NCBI GenBank assembly: GCA_964057225.1
Contig: OZ059897.1
Coordinates: 16,430,001-16,494,000, forward strand
From: Auanema rhodensis
Lineage: Eukaryota; Nematoda; Chromadorea; Rhabditida; Rhabditidae
DNA: 64,000 bases
Direction of reading: 5' to 3'
Positions 24,297 through 37,687 of the stretch are shown in pieces. A program made the translations under genes and the position numbers. Position 1 is the stretch's first letter, and each line of letters starts with the position of its first letter. The notes beneath the pieces were generated by a model. The model was given only the letters and a program-made list of their open reading frames with translations, searched no databases and had not been told where the DNA came from.

Positions 24297-26017
24297 CTGT
24301 GAATTAAAGAATAAAAAAGTATCTTTTAATTAATTTTAAAAATTGAAGTGCAAATGTGGTCTACTAAGAAACTAAATAAATGAGTTTGACTGCAATTTTT
24401 ATATTCATAAAATTGAGTAAAGATGTTCCTCTTTCTTACAAGCTCGTAGATTAATCCTAATTAAGTGACGAATTTGTACAAAAAAATCCTGAATAGATAA
24501 TTATAATTACATCATTTTAAAAATTATTTCTTAGATCTATATGATGACTCTTGTCATCAGTCAAAAAAGATGAACAATGAGCTATGAATTGAGAACAAAA
24601 ATTCATTCATTTAGTATATAAGTTTTAATAAAAAACATAAGAGGATAAAATATTTTTTTTCATATAAATATATTAAAAAATTTTGAAAGTGACGACTAAA
24701 ATAGCTTTTCTGCTTAATTATGATGTCAACTAGCATACTTTCATAAAGGTTTTCTCATATTTTTTTCTCTTTTTCCATATGATAAAGGTTTTTTGAAAAC
24801 TTTCTTTCTCTCATAATAAAATATTTTTTATTAATCATTAAATTGTAGAAAAATTCAAAATAGTTCTTCTAATATGAAACCGAAATGATCAAAAAAAATG
24901 GAAAAATATTAATCTAATGGTTTCTTTTATCTAGGATTAGTATGAATGTTTCTTAAATAAAGATATGTATAATATCTTTTTGGGATTAAAAATTATCAAA
25001 AAATGAAAGGAAAGAAATTAAAGATTGATAAGTAGTTGCGATATTCATATTCTCTGGTCATCTAATCTTTATTGTCTTATTTTTATGAAATGTTCAACAA
25101 ATGTTTTCAAACTATCAAATCCCCTAAAGATTAATATAAAAAGAAAACTAAATGTTACGTCTATTGCAAAATCATGATACAATATCTTTACTTAGATACT
25201 TATATGAAGTAGTTATACATATGTACATGTAACGTTCTATTATAATTTTGTAAAATAGATAATTATACATATAGTATATAAAATTAATCAATTTTATTTA
25301 ATATTATATTAATATAACTATGAAGAAAATTTAAAAAATATATAAAAATATATATACATATGTATATATAAATATTTAATAATTACAACTATTATTTATT
25401 CTTTATCCAATAAAATAATAGTATAATGTACTGTTTATAGATAACTATATATAGTTTTTAAAAAATATTAATTTATTTGTTATATTATATGATAGAATAG
25501 ATAAACAACTGATAAAATTTAAAGAATAATATTCAAGTTGCTTATACATGATCAGGAAGTATTATATAAGTTATAGAAAATATAATAATTAACATAAATA
25601 ATGTATTAATCATTTTTCCTAGACATATATGTATGTATATGATTAGTAATATATATATATAACATGTATGTATGTATGTCTGTATGTATTATATGTCATA
25701 TATCAATATTAAAAACTAATGAAACAATCTGATTTATCATATTCATTATCTTCAAAGCCTTTTTTTTGCTTGAGAGTTTTAAAAATAATTTTATATGAGA
25801 TTGACAATCTAAAGAATATTTGATTTGTACATAGAATCTTTTATACGTTTATGTATTTCACAATAACTATTCCAAGAAGAAAAATTTGATTAAAATCATA
25901 TGTTCAATCATTTTACCAAATTCACGCAATAATAATTGAATTATGTTAATCACATGAGATATATTACGTGAAATCGTTCACAAATTATGTGGATAATCTA
26001 CAAAGAAAGATATTTCA

Positions 26018-26068
<51 letters not shown>

Positions 26069-27389
26069 AAGAGAGAGACAAAAGAGTTTTCAAATAGTTA
26101 TTCTCATAAGATTTTAATTATAATAACTATCACACGTTACTTTGTTAGTTTAACTATTTTTACTGATTTCAATATAAATATTTAATAATTTTCTATTATA
26201 TTAACTCTTTATTACATTTTTTAGGAAACTTTTTTCTTTTTTCACTTTTTTAAAAATATTTTATAATATTAAGGAATTATAAAGTAAGTCCTCATGTCAT
26301 ATTTTTGAAGCCAATTATCTTATTCAAAACCGTGAAATAGGTTCGATTGCTTTCCAGTTTTCAAAATCATATGTCTATAATAATTTGGATATAGACATAC
26401 AATATTCTATTATAATATTTTTAAAAGTTTATTTTTATTATTTGTTTTATTGTATCTTTTACTTTGCTTGGCCATTAAACTTTAATATATTTTATTTGAG
26501 TATTGATTCATACTATTTCAAATTTTATTTTCGTAAGTTATTTATTTTATTATATTTTTAACTATATTTATAGACATAAAGAAAATCAGAATATCATAAC
26601 TATTTATATAATTTAAAAAACAAAAACGAAATATTTCATTAGATAGAGTCATCATTTTTTAAAATGAAAAAATTATTTCAATTTAACTGCAATTATTGTT
26701 ATTATTATAAATAAAAAACAAAACAAAACAAAACAAAATATAATATTTCTTTTATAATTTATATATTTAATATAGTATTGACATAGATATTCATATATGT
26801 ACATATAAATGTATGAGAAAAGGACATATAGTAATAAAAGAAAGTTTATTATTTTGTACAAAATAATATATAAATCTCTTTATAAATACATATTATATTA
26901 TTTAAGTGATTATTTTTCAATATATTAAAATTGAAAATACTTTTTTTTCTTCTAAACAATATTATAAAGAAAAAATTGTGAAAAAAGTAATAAAATCATT
27001 CATCCCCTCCTTGTCTTCCAATCATACTGTAGTTTTTTCCTTTTAAATTTAAGAAAAAGAAAAAAAATGATGAATTGATGATTTTATTGAAATAAAGATT
27101 AAGCAGAGGAAGAAGAACATGATGATGATGATATGTATATTGAATGAACAACTAATTAGAATCATTAGCATTTATCTACTTATGGATATATCACTTATTT
27201 CTTTAATATTTTCTTAATTTGAGAAGGAAGTTACTAAATGAAGAATAAATAGAAATATAAAATATAATAATCAAAAGATATAACTCAAACATTCAGTTTT
27301 GAACCTGCAAAATTAATCGTTGACAACTTCATATCATTCAAAATTAACCGATTGAATTTAACATAAAACATTAAAAAAAACCAAATTAA
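24297..27389. other. AT-rich gene desert
   Basis: Extremely AT-rich with many short TA and ATT tracts and poly-A/poly-T runs. The only distinct structure is the CT/TA/GA palindrome at 26018-26067. No exon was recognised. Confidence 0.6.
26018..26067. repeat. perfect 50-bp palindrome (CT)n(TA)n(GA)n
   Basis: Thirteen bases of CT repeat, 24 bases of TA and 13 bases of GA repeat form an uninterrupted palindrome that can extrude as a cruciform. Such compound microsatellites arise by slippage, so no function is implied. Confidence 0.9.
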
Positions 27390-27830
27390 CTAAAAATGTA
27401 TGAAAAAAATTAATTTAAATGTATTATATATGTATATACATATGTAAATGATATCAAAGTCCCTGTTAAGCTTCCTAAATACAAGTTTGCATCAAGCTTA
27501 TATTATGAAGCATTTTATAATTCAAATGAAACCTCTAATGAATATATTGAGTCAACAAAAGAGAGATCTTTTTATTTCATTAATACCCATCATTCTCAAT
27601 TTAATTTTTATTTCAAGTATATACATTCACTGCCCACCCTTTACATCTTTAATTTTATACAGAAAAAAACCTTCATTTTAATTTCTCTTACCTAAACTCT
27701 TTAGAAAAAACTTTTCTTGACGCCTGAAAACGTTGAACAACATTTAGAATCTCATATTAAAAGAATGTTTTAATACCCAAAGATTATACATTCAACAGAT
27801 TTTCACGCCCTCTTCATCATTCAAATTCAT
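27390..27830 (-). CDS. candidate three-exon small protein, possibly tail-anchored (46 aa)
   Basis: Proposed minus-strand exons 27807-27830, 27692-27723 and 27390-27474. The middle exon has strong sites on both sides (GTTTTCAG and TTTAG|GTAAGA), and the third has TGTATTTAG. The first donor, GGC|GTGAAA, is acceptable. The reading is MNLNDEEGASRKVFSKEFRK, then LNRDFDIIY and a hydrophobic C-terminus. All three phases agree, giving a charged head and a C-terminal membrane segment. The third exon enters an AT-rich tract, so its C-terminal half may be artefact and a further splice is possible. I recognise no family. Confidence 0.3.
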
Positions 27831-30771
27831 GTTGGTCGGTATCTATGCTCATCAAGCTGCTTCCATCCGAAGATCAACTTGATTATTTACATTTATTTTC
27901 CTTTCTTTTTGATTTTACCATAACCTTTCTCTCTTTCTTTCTTATAATTTCCTTTATAGAATAAAGCTATGACATTCATCATCGCCATCATACGATGCTT
28001 CATGATTTCTCCCCTTTTCCTTTTTCATTAAAAATTCTATTCAAAATTTAAAATTATGATTTTCTCCAATGATTTCATTTCAATTATTTTTTGTTGAAAT
28101 TTTAAAAAATATTATTCAAAAATGATTTTTAAACAGAAGATTTAAGTTGCCAACCAGAATGATGCAGTGACCGGAATAGTTTGAAAAATTGTTCAAAAAT
28201 AGATCAAAATTCCTATTTTTAAGAGGTAATTTTGAACAATAATCTATGTTTTTGTGAAATTATTTCCGCTTTTTTCTAGGATATTGAGAATAAATATTCT
28301 TATTATATTTCAAGTTAATTCTAATTTGTAAAGTTTTTACCAAAATACTTTAATTCTTTAAAACCAAATATTTATGCCAACATTCACATCAATTTTTTTG
28401 TTATTTTACATACAAACTTTTTTTTTAAAAATAAGCTTGCTCCCCCTTCAAAACTTATTTTAGCGTAAACGTGAACATGCCAATTCGTTCATACAACTCT
28501 TAAACATTTTTCAATTCAGTTGATAATCTCTGTTTTTTCCCATAATTTACCTCAGAAAACTCTACATATTCAGAACATTTTTTCCTTTTTTTTTCATATT
28601 TTCCTTCCTTTTTTTTCATTCCTTAACTTTTTATAAATCCTACTCTTATTTCTATTTTCTCATGTTGACAACTGAGCTTGATTATGAACTGTTTCATTCT
28701 TCAAACTTTTCCGATAATGAAATTTTTTTTATGAATTTTATTTTTTATTTTTGAGATATTTGTATTCAATGGATAAGAATATTACCACTCTTTCTCTTTT
28801 TTTCGAAGATACATTTAGATAATTGTATAATGTTTGGAGGATAATAATAATAATAAGCAAGCATGGTTTTCATGAAAAATAAAAAACGACCTTATATTAA
28901 CATATTTATTCTCATCTGTCTAATTCTATTTTTATTTCTCCCTCTATCTTTCTCGTTTAATCTCTTCCTCTATTTTTTTATGAGTTTTCCACTCTTTATC
29001 TGCTGTTGTTTCTTCAGTTTCCCTCTCCTGGCTTTTTTCATTTATTTTTTTTTGAAATCAATTACTTTTCTGTTTATCTCTATACCTTCTTAATATTTCA
29101 ATGTTGTCTTGGTAACTGCTACATAATCTTAATCTCTCTTATATCTCTACAATCTATGACATCAATTTGTCTTGTCTAACTCTCTCTCTTGGTTTTTAAT
29201 GTTATTCCATGGTTGTACACCCCCTCAGATCCTTTGAACGTTTCCTTTTCTCTCCCTCTCTATCTTATATGGCGAATTCATACATCAGACATGCTTTGTA
29301 CGGAGCTCTCCCCACGCTCTTTTCCTCTCTTCTATTCGCTTGCTCTCCTCGTTTGTCTTTCACTCTTCTACAGCCACGCCTACATTCGATTACTGCCAGC
29401 GTCTAAAGCTGCCAGCTTTCTCTCTCCTTCCCCTCTCTATCTCTTTGTCTCCTAATATGGCATGTTGTCTCATGCATGTTTCCCCTTCCTCTTACCCATT
29501 TGCTTTCTGTCTGCCTCCCTCTCTCATTCGTTGCATCATTGGCCTATTGCTCTGAATGTCGAAGATGGAAGAAGCAACGACGAAAAGCGCCGATATTCTA
29601 CTTATTGGGCTTCATCTTGCTCACAATTCCTTTTTATGGTTTTGATATTCTCACTTTCTTTCTATTTCTTTTGCTGACTTTGACTGCAACCTATTCGATT
29701 TGTTTTTCTTTTTTACGTTTCTTGAAATTATTCTGAAAATTGGTAAAAATTTGATTGAAATTGAAATACTTAAACTTTAATTATATCGATAGCGCGAATT
29801 TATTTAAAAATAGAATTGCTGTAGATTGAAATATAATTTTCATATGTTTTCGGATTTAATAATATAACTATTCTTATTATTGTTATTTTAATAATTAACA
29901 TAATTTATTTATTAATAAAGTAATCCCATTAGTTTACTAATTGGGTATTTAAAAAACTTTTTTCTCAACTTACTTTTCTTAGAGCAATTCATTTTCTCTT
30001 CCTCATTTTTCTCATCCCTGTCTATCTTTTTTTTTCTCTCCTCTCTCTCTCTCATATTCTCTTCAATTATCGACTTCCAGCAGCTTTTGATGGTTCGTTC
30101 GTCATCGCCCATCTGTGAAATTCTGGCTTGTTTTCAGCATATTGAGCTAAAATGAAGGGAAAACTTTTTTAAAATTACTGCATTTGTAAGTGATATTTGA
30201 ATAAAAAAATGTCACTTTTTCCCATTTTTTCTTAACATATTGAATGTTCAGAAGATAAAACATTTGATTATTATCATGGTCTTTCTAAATCTTATTCTTT
30301 TTCGCTATATTTCCCATACAATTTACTCTTCAATTTATGCCTTGAATTTTGTATTATTATTGTTTAGAAACAAGTTTGAAATTAAAAAAAAACTTTTGAT
30401 AGAACAACATAGAATGAAAATTTTGTCTATCTTTCGTTTCACTCAAAAATGGAAATTGAGAAAAGCAAAATTGTTGTTTTTGCTCATTTTCTCAGAAAAT
30501 ATACAGAAGTTGAAAGAAAAGGAAAAAAGAAAGTAAGGTATAAAAAGTAAAAATGATTGTTAAATAGTAAAGAAAGAAAAGAAGAAAGGTAAAAAAAAAG
30601 AAATACATATGAATATAAAGACAACTATTTCATTTTTTCTATTTCTTTTTCATGTTCTTTTATTATTTCCCTTGTTTCTTTTTATTTTCTAGCACATTTT
30701 CTTTCGATTATCTGCACAATATTGGCGAATGAATATATGACTACATTGAGATATAAGTTGCAGCTCTCATG

Positions 30772-30785
30772 GTTACCATAGTAAC
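30772..30785. promoter_or_regulatory. perfect X-box (RFX/DAF-19 type site)
   Basis: GTTACCATAGTAAC matches the RFX consensus GTHNYYATRRNAAC at every position. In nematodes such sites usually lie within about 200 bases of a ciliary gene's start, but I find no start codon with signal or splice support on either side. It may serve an unrecognised gene or be fortuitous. Confidence 0.45.
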
Positions 30786-33700
30786 TATCTACTCTTCTTC
30801 TCCTTCATTTTTCAACAATTTCATTGCAAACTAACTGACACTTTTTTCATATTTCATTACTTTTCTTGTCATGTATGCCTTACATCAACTAATATTTTTT
30901 CCTATTTTGTTTTTCTAATTAATGAAATATTTTTCAAATATAACTTCAATACTCTACAATATAATTTGATGTTTAAGACTATTTAAAACTTTGTTTTCCC
31001 TTTTTGTCATTTTATTAAATTTTTTTGGTCGGAGAAAATTATATAATCTGTATAGATATTTATATTATATTATCCAATATGATTCTATATTCTATATTCA
31101 ATTTTGAATATTTTATATTCAATATCTAATCTTTTCTCACTTTTATTCAAACTTTCTATTTTTATATTTCAATAATTATACATTTGAATTTTTAAATTTT
31201 GTTGCAAAAAATCAAGTTTATCATGGAATAGATGTTGCATAAAGGCAAGAAGCTGCTTCTTGCCTTCATTTATACGAATAATCATCTTCATTTTCTCTTT
31301 TTTTACTACTCGTAGCACATATATCATCATCGTTGTACTTGTGATGAAGTGCAATTTGGTGTACGAGGACTATGAAATTGAAAATTGTGAGCTTGGTCGT
31401 ATGACATGCATACATAGGTACAAGAGATGAAAAAGAATAAGAGAGCTAGACCCATAAAAGGGTAACGCATAGTAGAGAAAGGAAAAGAAAGTACCTTATC
31501 GCACTTTTTCCCTTTTCATTTTGCCTCATTCATTCTTTCTCTCTCTTTCATTCTCTCTCTCTTTCTTTCACTCATTTTATTTTGCTTTATCTTTCTCCTC
31601 TGTTGCTCTCTTATTACTCTCGTTTCATCGCAATATTTCTCAGTTTAGTCCAACTCGTATTCTCTTCATAATTCTTTTTTGTCTCCTCCTTTTTGACATA
31701 ACACTCCCTTAGGGCATGCAACACTGAATTTCTTCTTGTCTAACCTCTTTTTATTCCCTTTATACTAGATTTCTCTCTATTTTGACTCAACAAGACTAAG
31801 TCTCTCGAGACTACTACATTGTTTCTTCTCAGCTGGCTTTTCGCACCATCTGTGTTGCTTCTTGGCTTCATCCAAGTTACATATATTACATTTTTAAGGT
31901 TTTTGATGTATGTTATAGATATAGAGATATCCATATATACATATCTATATGTCATAATCATATACATAGTTACAGTAGCTATACGGTACGGTATATAATA
32001 AATCGAAATATATAATCGTTAGTTTTTATTCGAATATATATATCGACATGTAATTGTTAAAAACTTTAATTGGAAAAATCTATACAGATATATACATTCA
32101 TATACGATGGATCATCATTATATTCTTCTACTTTTTCCACATTTATACAGCTTCTTTTGCAAAATAAAACAAACATATCTTCACTATGAGACGAAGTTAG
32201 TTGCATCAAATTTCCATCTTAGGATGCTGCTATGTTATGTTTCATCTTTGTGTTCCAAATTAAAACAAAAACGTAGCTCTATTATATTTCTTTTGTCTGC
32301 TCTAATTAGTACCAAGTTCATCGTCAAACCAATATTTCTGACGCTGACATTTTCTTTCCAATGTTTCTCTCTTGTTTGAAAATTTATATTTTTGTTCTAA
32401 AGTGAAAGCACAGAAAACGATATTAAGGGACCAAGTGAAAGAGTGACAGAGAAAGAAAGAGAAAGAACTTTTTTCTTTATTATCTCTTCATATGTATTAT
32501 TCTTCTCTTCTAATTTGTTCCAAGCATTGGGATGAGATCCACTGATGAGCACTCAGTGCGTTCACAGCCGTTTCCTAATAAGGAAATAATGATTACGTAT
32601 GGATCATCTGGCACAAGAACAACGATAATTATCTTTTTAGCTTTGTATTTTCACATCTTGTATGAGCCTGTGTATGACAGAAGTTGCTGCTGATGAGCAC
32701 AGTAGATATAAGCTTGAACAGATTCCATGCTGTCGTTGTCACATTGATGACAACTGATCGCCGCTGGATGCTCGTCAGTGACACTCGTCGTCGACATGCA
32801 ATGAGCCATGTTCAAGTGTGATGAATTTTTTTTTAATTTTTCAAAACTATACTCTATTTGACAAAATCTCAGAATATAACACCCAAACATTGAAATAAAA
32901 GTATCCAATTGCTATCTAATTGCTTCGAAGAACTAGCCATTGTTAGTTAAGCTTCTCTTCTTCTCTTTTAGGCACACGCACACACTATGAGCAGCAGATT
33001 AGTCTTCTTTTCGTTTTGGTCGATGCCTCCAATTAGACGTCGATCTTCTGATTTCTAAGACATCGTCTAAATTAAATTATCATATCGAGTGAGCCTTTAC
33101 GCGTGTTTAGTATGTAGTAGACGATTATGAAAGAGCATCAGCCAACGATAAAGGGGTGAAAGAAGCGAATAAATAGAAATATTCATAGTATGGATTTGAA
33201 AGATATGGAAGATAGAAAAAGAAAAATGTCATTAATATCTTTTTCTCTTCCTATTTCTCTGTATAATCCTTTGGTCGATTTCATCTGTAATTTTTGGAAT
33301 GAGACAAAACATTCGTTCGAAGATGATATTGGTAACTATTCCGAATTTTGAGCTTGATCACTGAGATTATATGTATTTGATCAGCATTTCCATTAGGATA
33401 ATGATTCTAATGATGAAGATGAAGCCATTTAACAAATGTTTCAAAGGCTTCTTCTTATCTCTTCCTTGTTCATATAGTATAATTCTCATTTTTTAACTAA
33501 AGCTTATTTCCCTTGTTTTTGATTGTATAGTTTAATGGTCAATAAGATGTATTCAATGGCATAGAAGGCTTTAAAGCCTCTATAGCATTTCTAAGAATTT
33601 TTTTACGTTTTCCTTTCAAAATATTCAAGAGGTGAAGGAGGGTGTTCTTATAACAAAACAACTTAATTTTGTCTAAACAAGAAGTTTTCTTTTAACAAAC

Positions 33701-36143
33701 ATACTGAGCAAACTATTTGTGAAATACAAAAGAAACAGCAAATTTATACTTTTATTTTTTCATTTTTAGTGTTTCAACGTGTTATAAAAAAAATAAAGGA
33801 CAAAAAACATTTTTATAAATGCTTTAAATGTTATTCAAAAACAACAGATATATAATAGCTTTTATAAAAGTGGTAATATATATATTATATATAATATAAA
33901 ACATTTCCGCTTACTTACTTCATTTAAAGCTTATAACTATCTAAAATTTGGAATAAAATTTGCTCATCATTGGTCATTAAAGTCAGAGAGATAAAAGAAA
34001 CGAAGAGTAATGATAGATAAATGACTTGGCTAAGAGGAAGAGAAAATGGAATAAAAAGGAAAAGCAGGGAAAAATATGAGTGAGAGAAAGATGTCCTCTT
34101 TCAATAGTTCAATTCATAATCCAAAATGTAAAATTCATTCTAGTTTATTGATATTATAAATTATTATATATGCACATATTTTATTTTAAAAAACTGTTCC
34201 TCAAAATTGAACAAAAAATTTTTTTCTTATGAAGGCAATTAATTATATTAATATTAAAATATACATACATATAATATTTTTTTATATAAATAACATATAT
34301 TATATATGTTAATATATATTTTATTTTAATTTTTATAATAACTATTCGATATTTACCGTTCATTTTAATTTTTTGTGTTTTTTTTTTCAAAAAAAAAAGC
34401 AAAGCTTTTCTTGTCGATCAGAAAAATGGCTAGTTTGACAACGCTTTTGCTCATCATTCTCAAGGGAATATATCCATAAGTGGCCGGCTTGTGCTTCTTT
34501 TGATTCTTGCATAAACCTCAAGGATGTCATGAGACGTTCAAAAGCATATCGTTCCGATACTTACACAAAAATGGCAAGACAAGATGATAAAATTCTTAAG
34601 ATGATCAAGTGGATAGTATTGAAAATATAATTTTAAAAAGAGAGAAAAGAAGAAAAAGAGAGAAAGAAAAAAAAAGAAATAAAATGTATAATATCATAAT
34701 TATTGAGAAAACGAATATTGAAGATGACAAGAGTGAGAATATATAAGGTTTGCTGGAAGCTTCTCATATCAAATCTAACATTCCACATTCAAATATTAAG
34801 TACTCATTTACTTAAAATATACTTTGAAGTTCTTAATAAAAAAATTCTTTCGTTTATTCAAAATAATAATCAAAAAATTACTTTTTTTCATTTCAGAAAA
34901 AGAATTCAAAATTTTTTTAAAAAGAAACTGTTATTTCTCATGAAAAAGACACAATTTGTCCTAAGGGAATGATCAAGTCCAAGTTCTCTTAAGACCATAA
35001 TCTGGAAAATGGACTTTACTGATGTATCCATATAGTTATATGTGTATGTCCATATCCATGTGCCTACAAATAGTCATAAATGTGAGACAAAAAAAAAACT
35101 TTTTTCAACTTAAGTTTCAAAATTTCTCATCACATTTCCCTTAAAATTACAATTTTTTATTTGAAATAATCATAATATCTATAGATTATATGAAATTTAC
35201 ATGCATTAGTCTTCTTTTCTCTATTTTGTGAATTTTTAAAACACCAATGGCAAGAATAATCTTGTCTATCAACATATGATTTTCGTTTTGTTGCTTTGTA
35301 GCTTATTTTTGTTCTGGGATCCCGTAAGGTTCTATTATTATCACAAGATATTTGAACGAATACACACACAATTCGTCCCTGTGGTATGTATACTATATGA
35401 GAAAACCAAAAAAGAAATATTTACATATATATAGAGAAAGATTGCTGAAAAAAAGGAATGAACGATGTTCTTCTTCGTCTGTTCTCTTTAGTCATGCCGG
35501 CTAGCTTCACCAGAATCACAGTGATGAAAAGAAGTGAGAAAGAGATGAAGATAAGTGGAAGAACGACTTCTGCTTTTTCTGATTGTCAGCTTCTAGTATA
35601 AGATGAAAAAAAGGAATACTCTGCTTATCTCCCTAGATGTAAAAGTCTCTTTCTTCTTTATATTTCCCTCCGTCCAGTTGTTTTGCATATTTGAGTTTGG
35701 TTTTTTCTTATGCTTCCCATCATCCTCTCTTCTAGTTGCTCTCTTCCATCTAGTTTACTCTCACTTTTCCTTTTTCCTTCATTCTTCCCAACAAACTTTA
35801 TGGTCACTGAAAATTACTGCTCCAATTCAAATTTTTTGCTTTTTCTTTTAAAGTATTTCAACATTTAATTAAATTATCATACAATGTTTCCTATAACTAT
35901 ATTATTAAGTTTCAATTCATTTATTGCGAATCTGTAAATTTTTCAAAAAGTCAAATGTGTTTTCTTTCCGATTATTATATTATGAAAAACTAATTTATAT
36001 ATATTTTTTATTCTGTGTTGTTTTCTCTTTTTTTTATTATTTAATTATTTGTGAAGGAAATATTATAAGAAATGTTTCAGATCCATATGGATATATGATA
36101 CTATCAACTACATTCACTGTCAACTATCGTTTTACCTTCATTA

Positions 36144-36175
<32 letters not shown>

Positions 36176-37597
36176 CTATATGTGGTATATTATATATAAC
36201 ATATGTTTATTAATTATTACATTTTCTACTTTTTTTTTATTTTTAACTAAACTTATTTTACCAAAAGAAAAGGTAATTATATACATAGTTGAAGTATTGA
36301 AATCTTTTTTCTTTTTCTTTCAAACGACTTTTTTCTTTATTTCTCAACCTTTTTCCGGAAACCATTCAAGCATGTTGTAGCTTGACTACTCCGAAATTCT
36401 TTTTCAACTTCTGTATCTCAATGTGTGATATTCCCAAAGTTTCAGGGAGTGTAGTTGTGGTTTCATTTGAAAACATAATAACTACGGCTTTCAATATTAT
36501 TTCATCGATGTGGTCTTTCCTCCTCATCTTCTAATACATTTCATCTCTATAATATACTCTCTTTGCTTCCTGTTCTCCTTTTTCTATTTCTCTAATTCTC
36601 TCTTTTTTCTCCTTGCCTGTCTATTTCTCTCTCTATCCGATGTAGTCTACTTTCATCTTGCTCTCATATTCCCTTTTTTCCTGATTCCTTTCAATCCGTT
36701 TTGCTCCTACTTAACCATATATGTACGTATAAGGTTTTACATATTGATTTGCCCAGGTGAGCGCCAGCTCGATGATGTTGGCCGGACAGCATCACACAGC
36801 TAAAGGACCTAAATACTTATATATTTGTGCTCATTTCTAATACATATCTACAATTCTTCTCCTTCCTTTGCTGAATATCTTCTAATTTTACCTTTAATCC
36901 TTCTTTCTATTTTTTTATTTAACTGCGCCTTGTACTAGCTTTCATATACTCATTTTCTCTTTTCACTCATTTTCACACTTTTACTCTTATACTCTTCGAT
37001 ATTCTACAACTGGATCAAGCCTTCTTGTGCAGAATAGCTCTCATATGGCAATTTCAAAGCTTCTCCTCGATTTCATTTTGACTACTAGTAGAGCTAGTCA
37101 AAGTCGCGTGACAATTGTCTTTTGTCTGTGACGTTTGACTACTTCAATTCTACACACATATCTTCTCATCTTCATCATTCATTTTATTCGTTTTTCACTT
37201 GAATATATTCATATTATATTTGTTTTTTACTGAATTTTAACTAATAGTTTACTTGAACTCAAATATGAAGAGAAAGTTGAAACAGACGTCCCAATATCCA
37301 AAGCTCACGCACGACATATAAGCTGTGCTTTAGATTGTTTTTTCCCGTTTTTTTTAAATCTCTCGATCGACAAACTAATTTAAAGCCGGACTAATGTTCT
37401 CATACCAACATCTTTAATCATTCCATTGGTTTAACGTTTGCTCTATTTCCTACGATGACGTCCAATGTAATGCTCAGTCCATTTCTCGTTGACGTCTTCA
37501 ATGCCTATTAGTAATGATCACGACGTAGGCAACAACGAAAATGAAGGCAATGATGATACCAAGTGATAGAATGCTATTTCCATTTATTTCGTTTCAG

Positions 37598-37687
37598 CTG
37601 TTTCGAAACATAAACCTAGTTTTGGTCATAGCAACAGCCTCACGACATCTGAAGCTGTTAGAACGAGACTCATTCTGATCGAGCTGT
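37598..37687 (+). other. candidate alternative 5' exon upstream of casy-1
   Basis: Ninety bases bounded by TTTCGTTTCAG and a consensus donor GTAAGT. One frame is open throughout (VSKHKPSFGHSNSLTTSEAV and on), beginning with two bases and ending with one. That phase would join casy-1 exon 2 at 43441 in frame. No upstream start codon in matching phase was found. It may be a non-coding leader exon, a coding exon of another gene, or chance. Confidence 0.25.

Noticed and set aside
29189-29740. Several overlapping plus-strand frames of 65-88 codons
   Set aside because: CT-rich low-complexity sequence; mutually overlapping frames and no splice-bounded exon.
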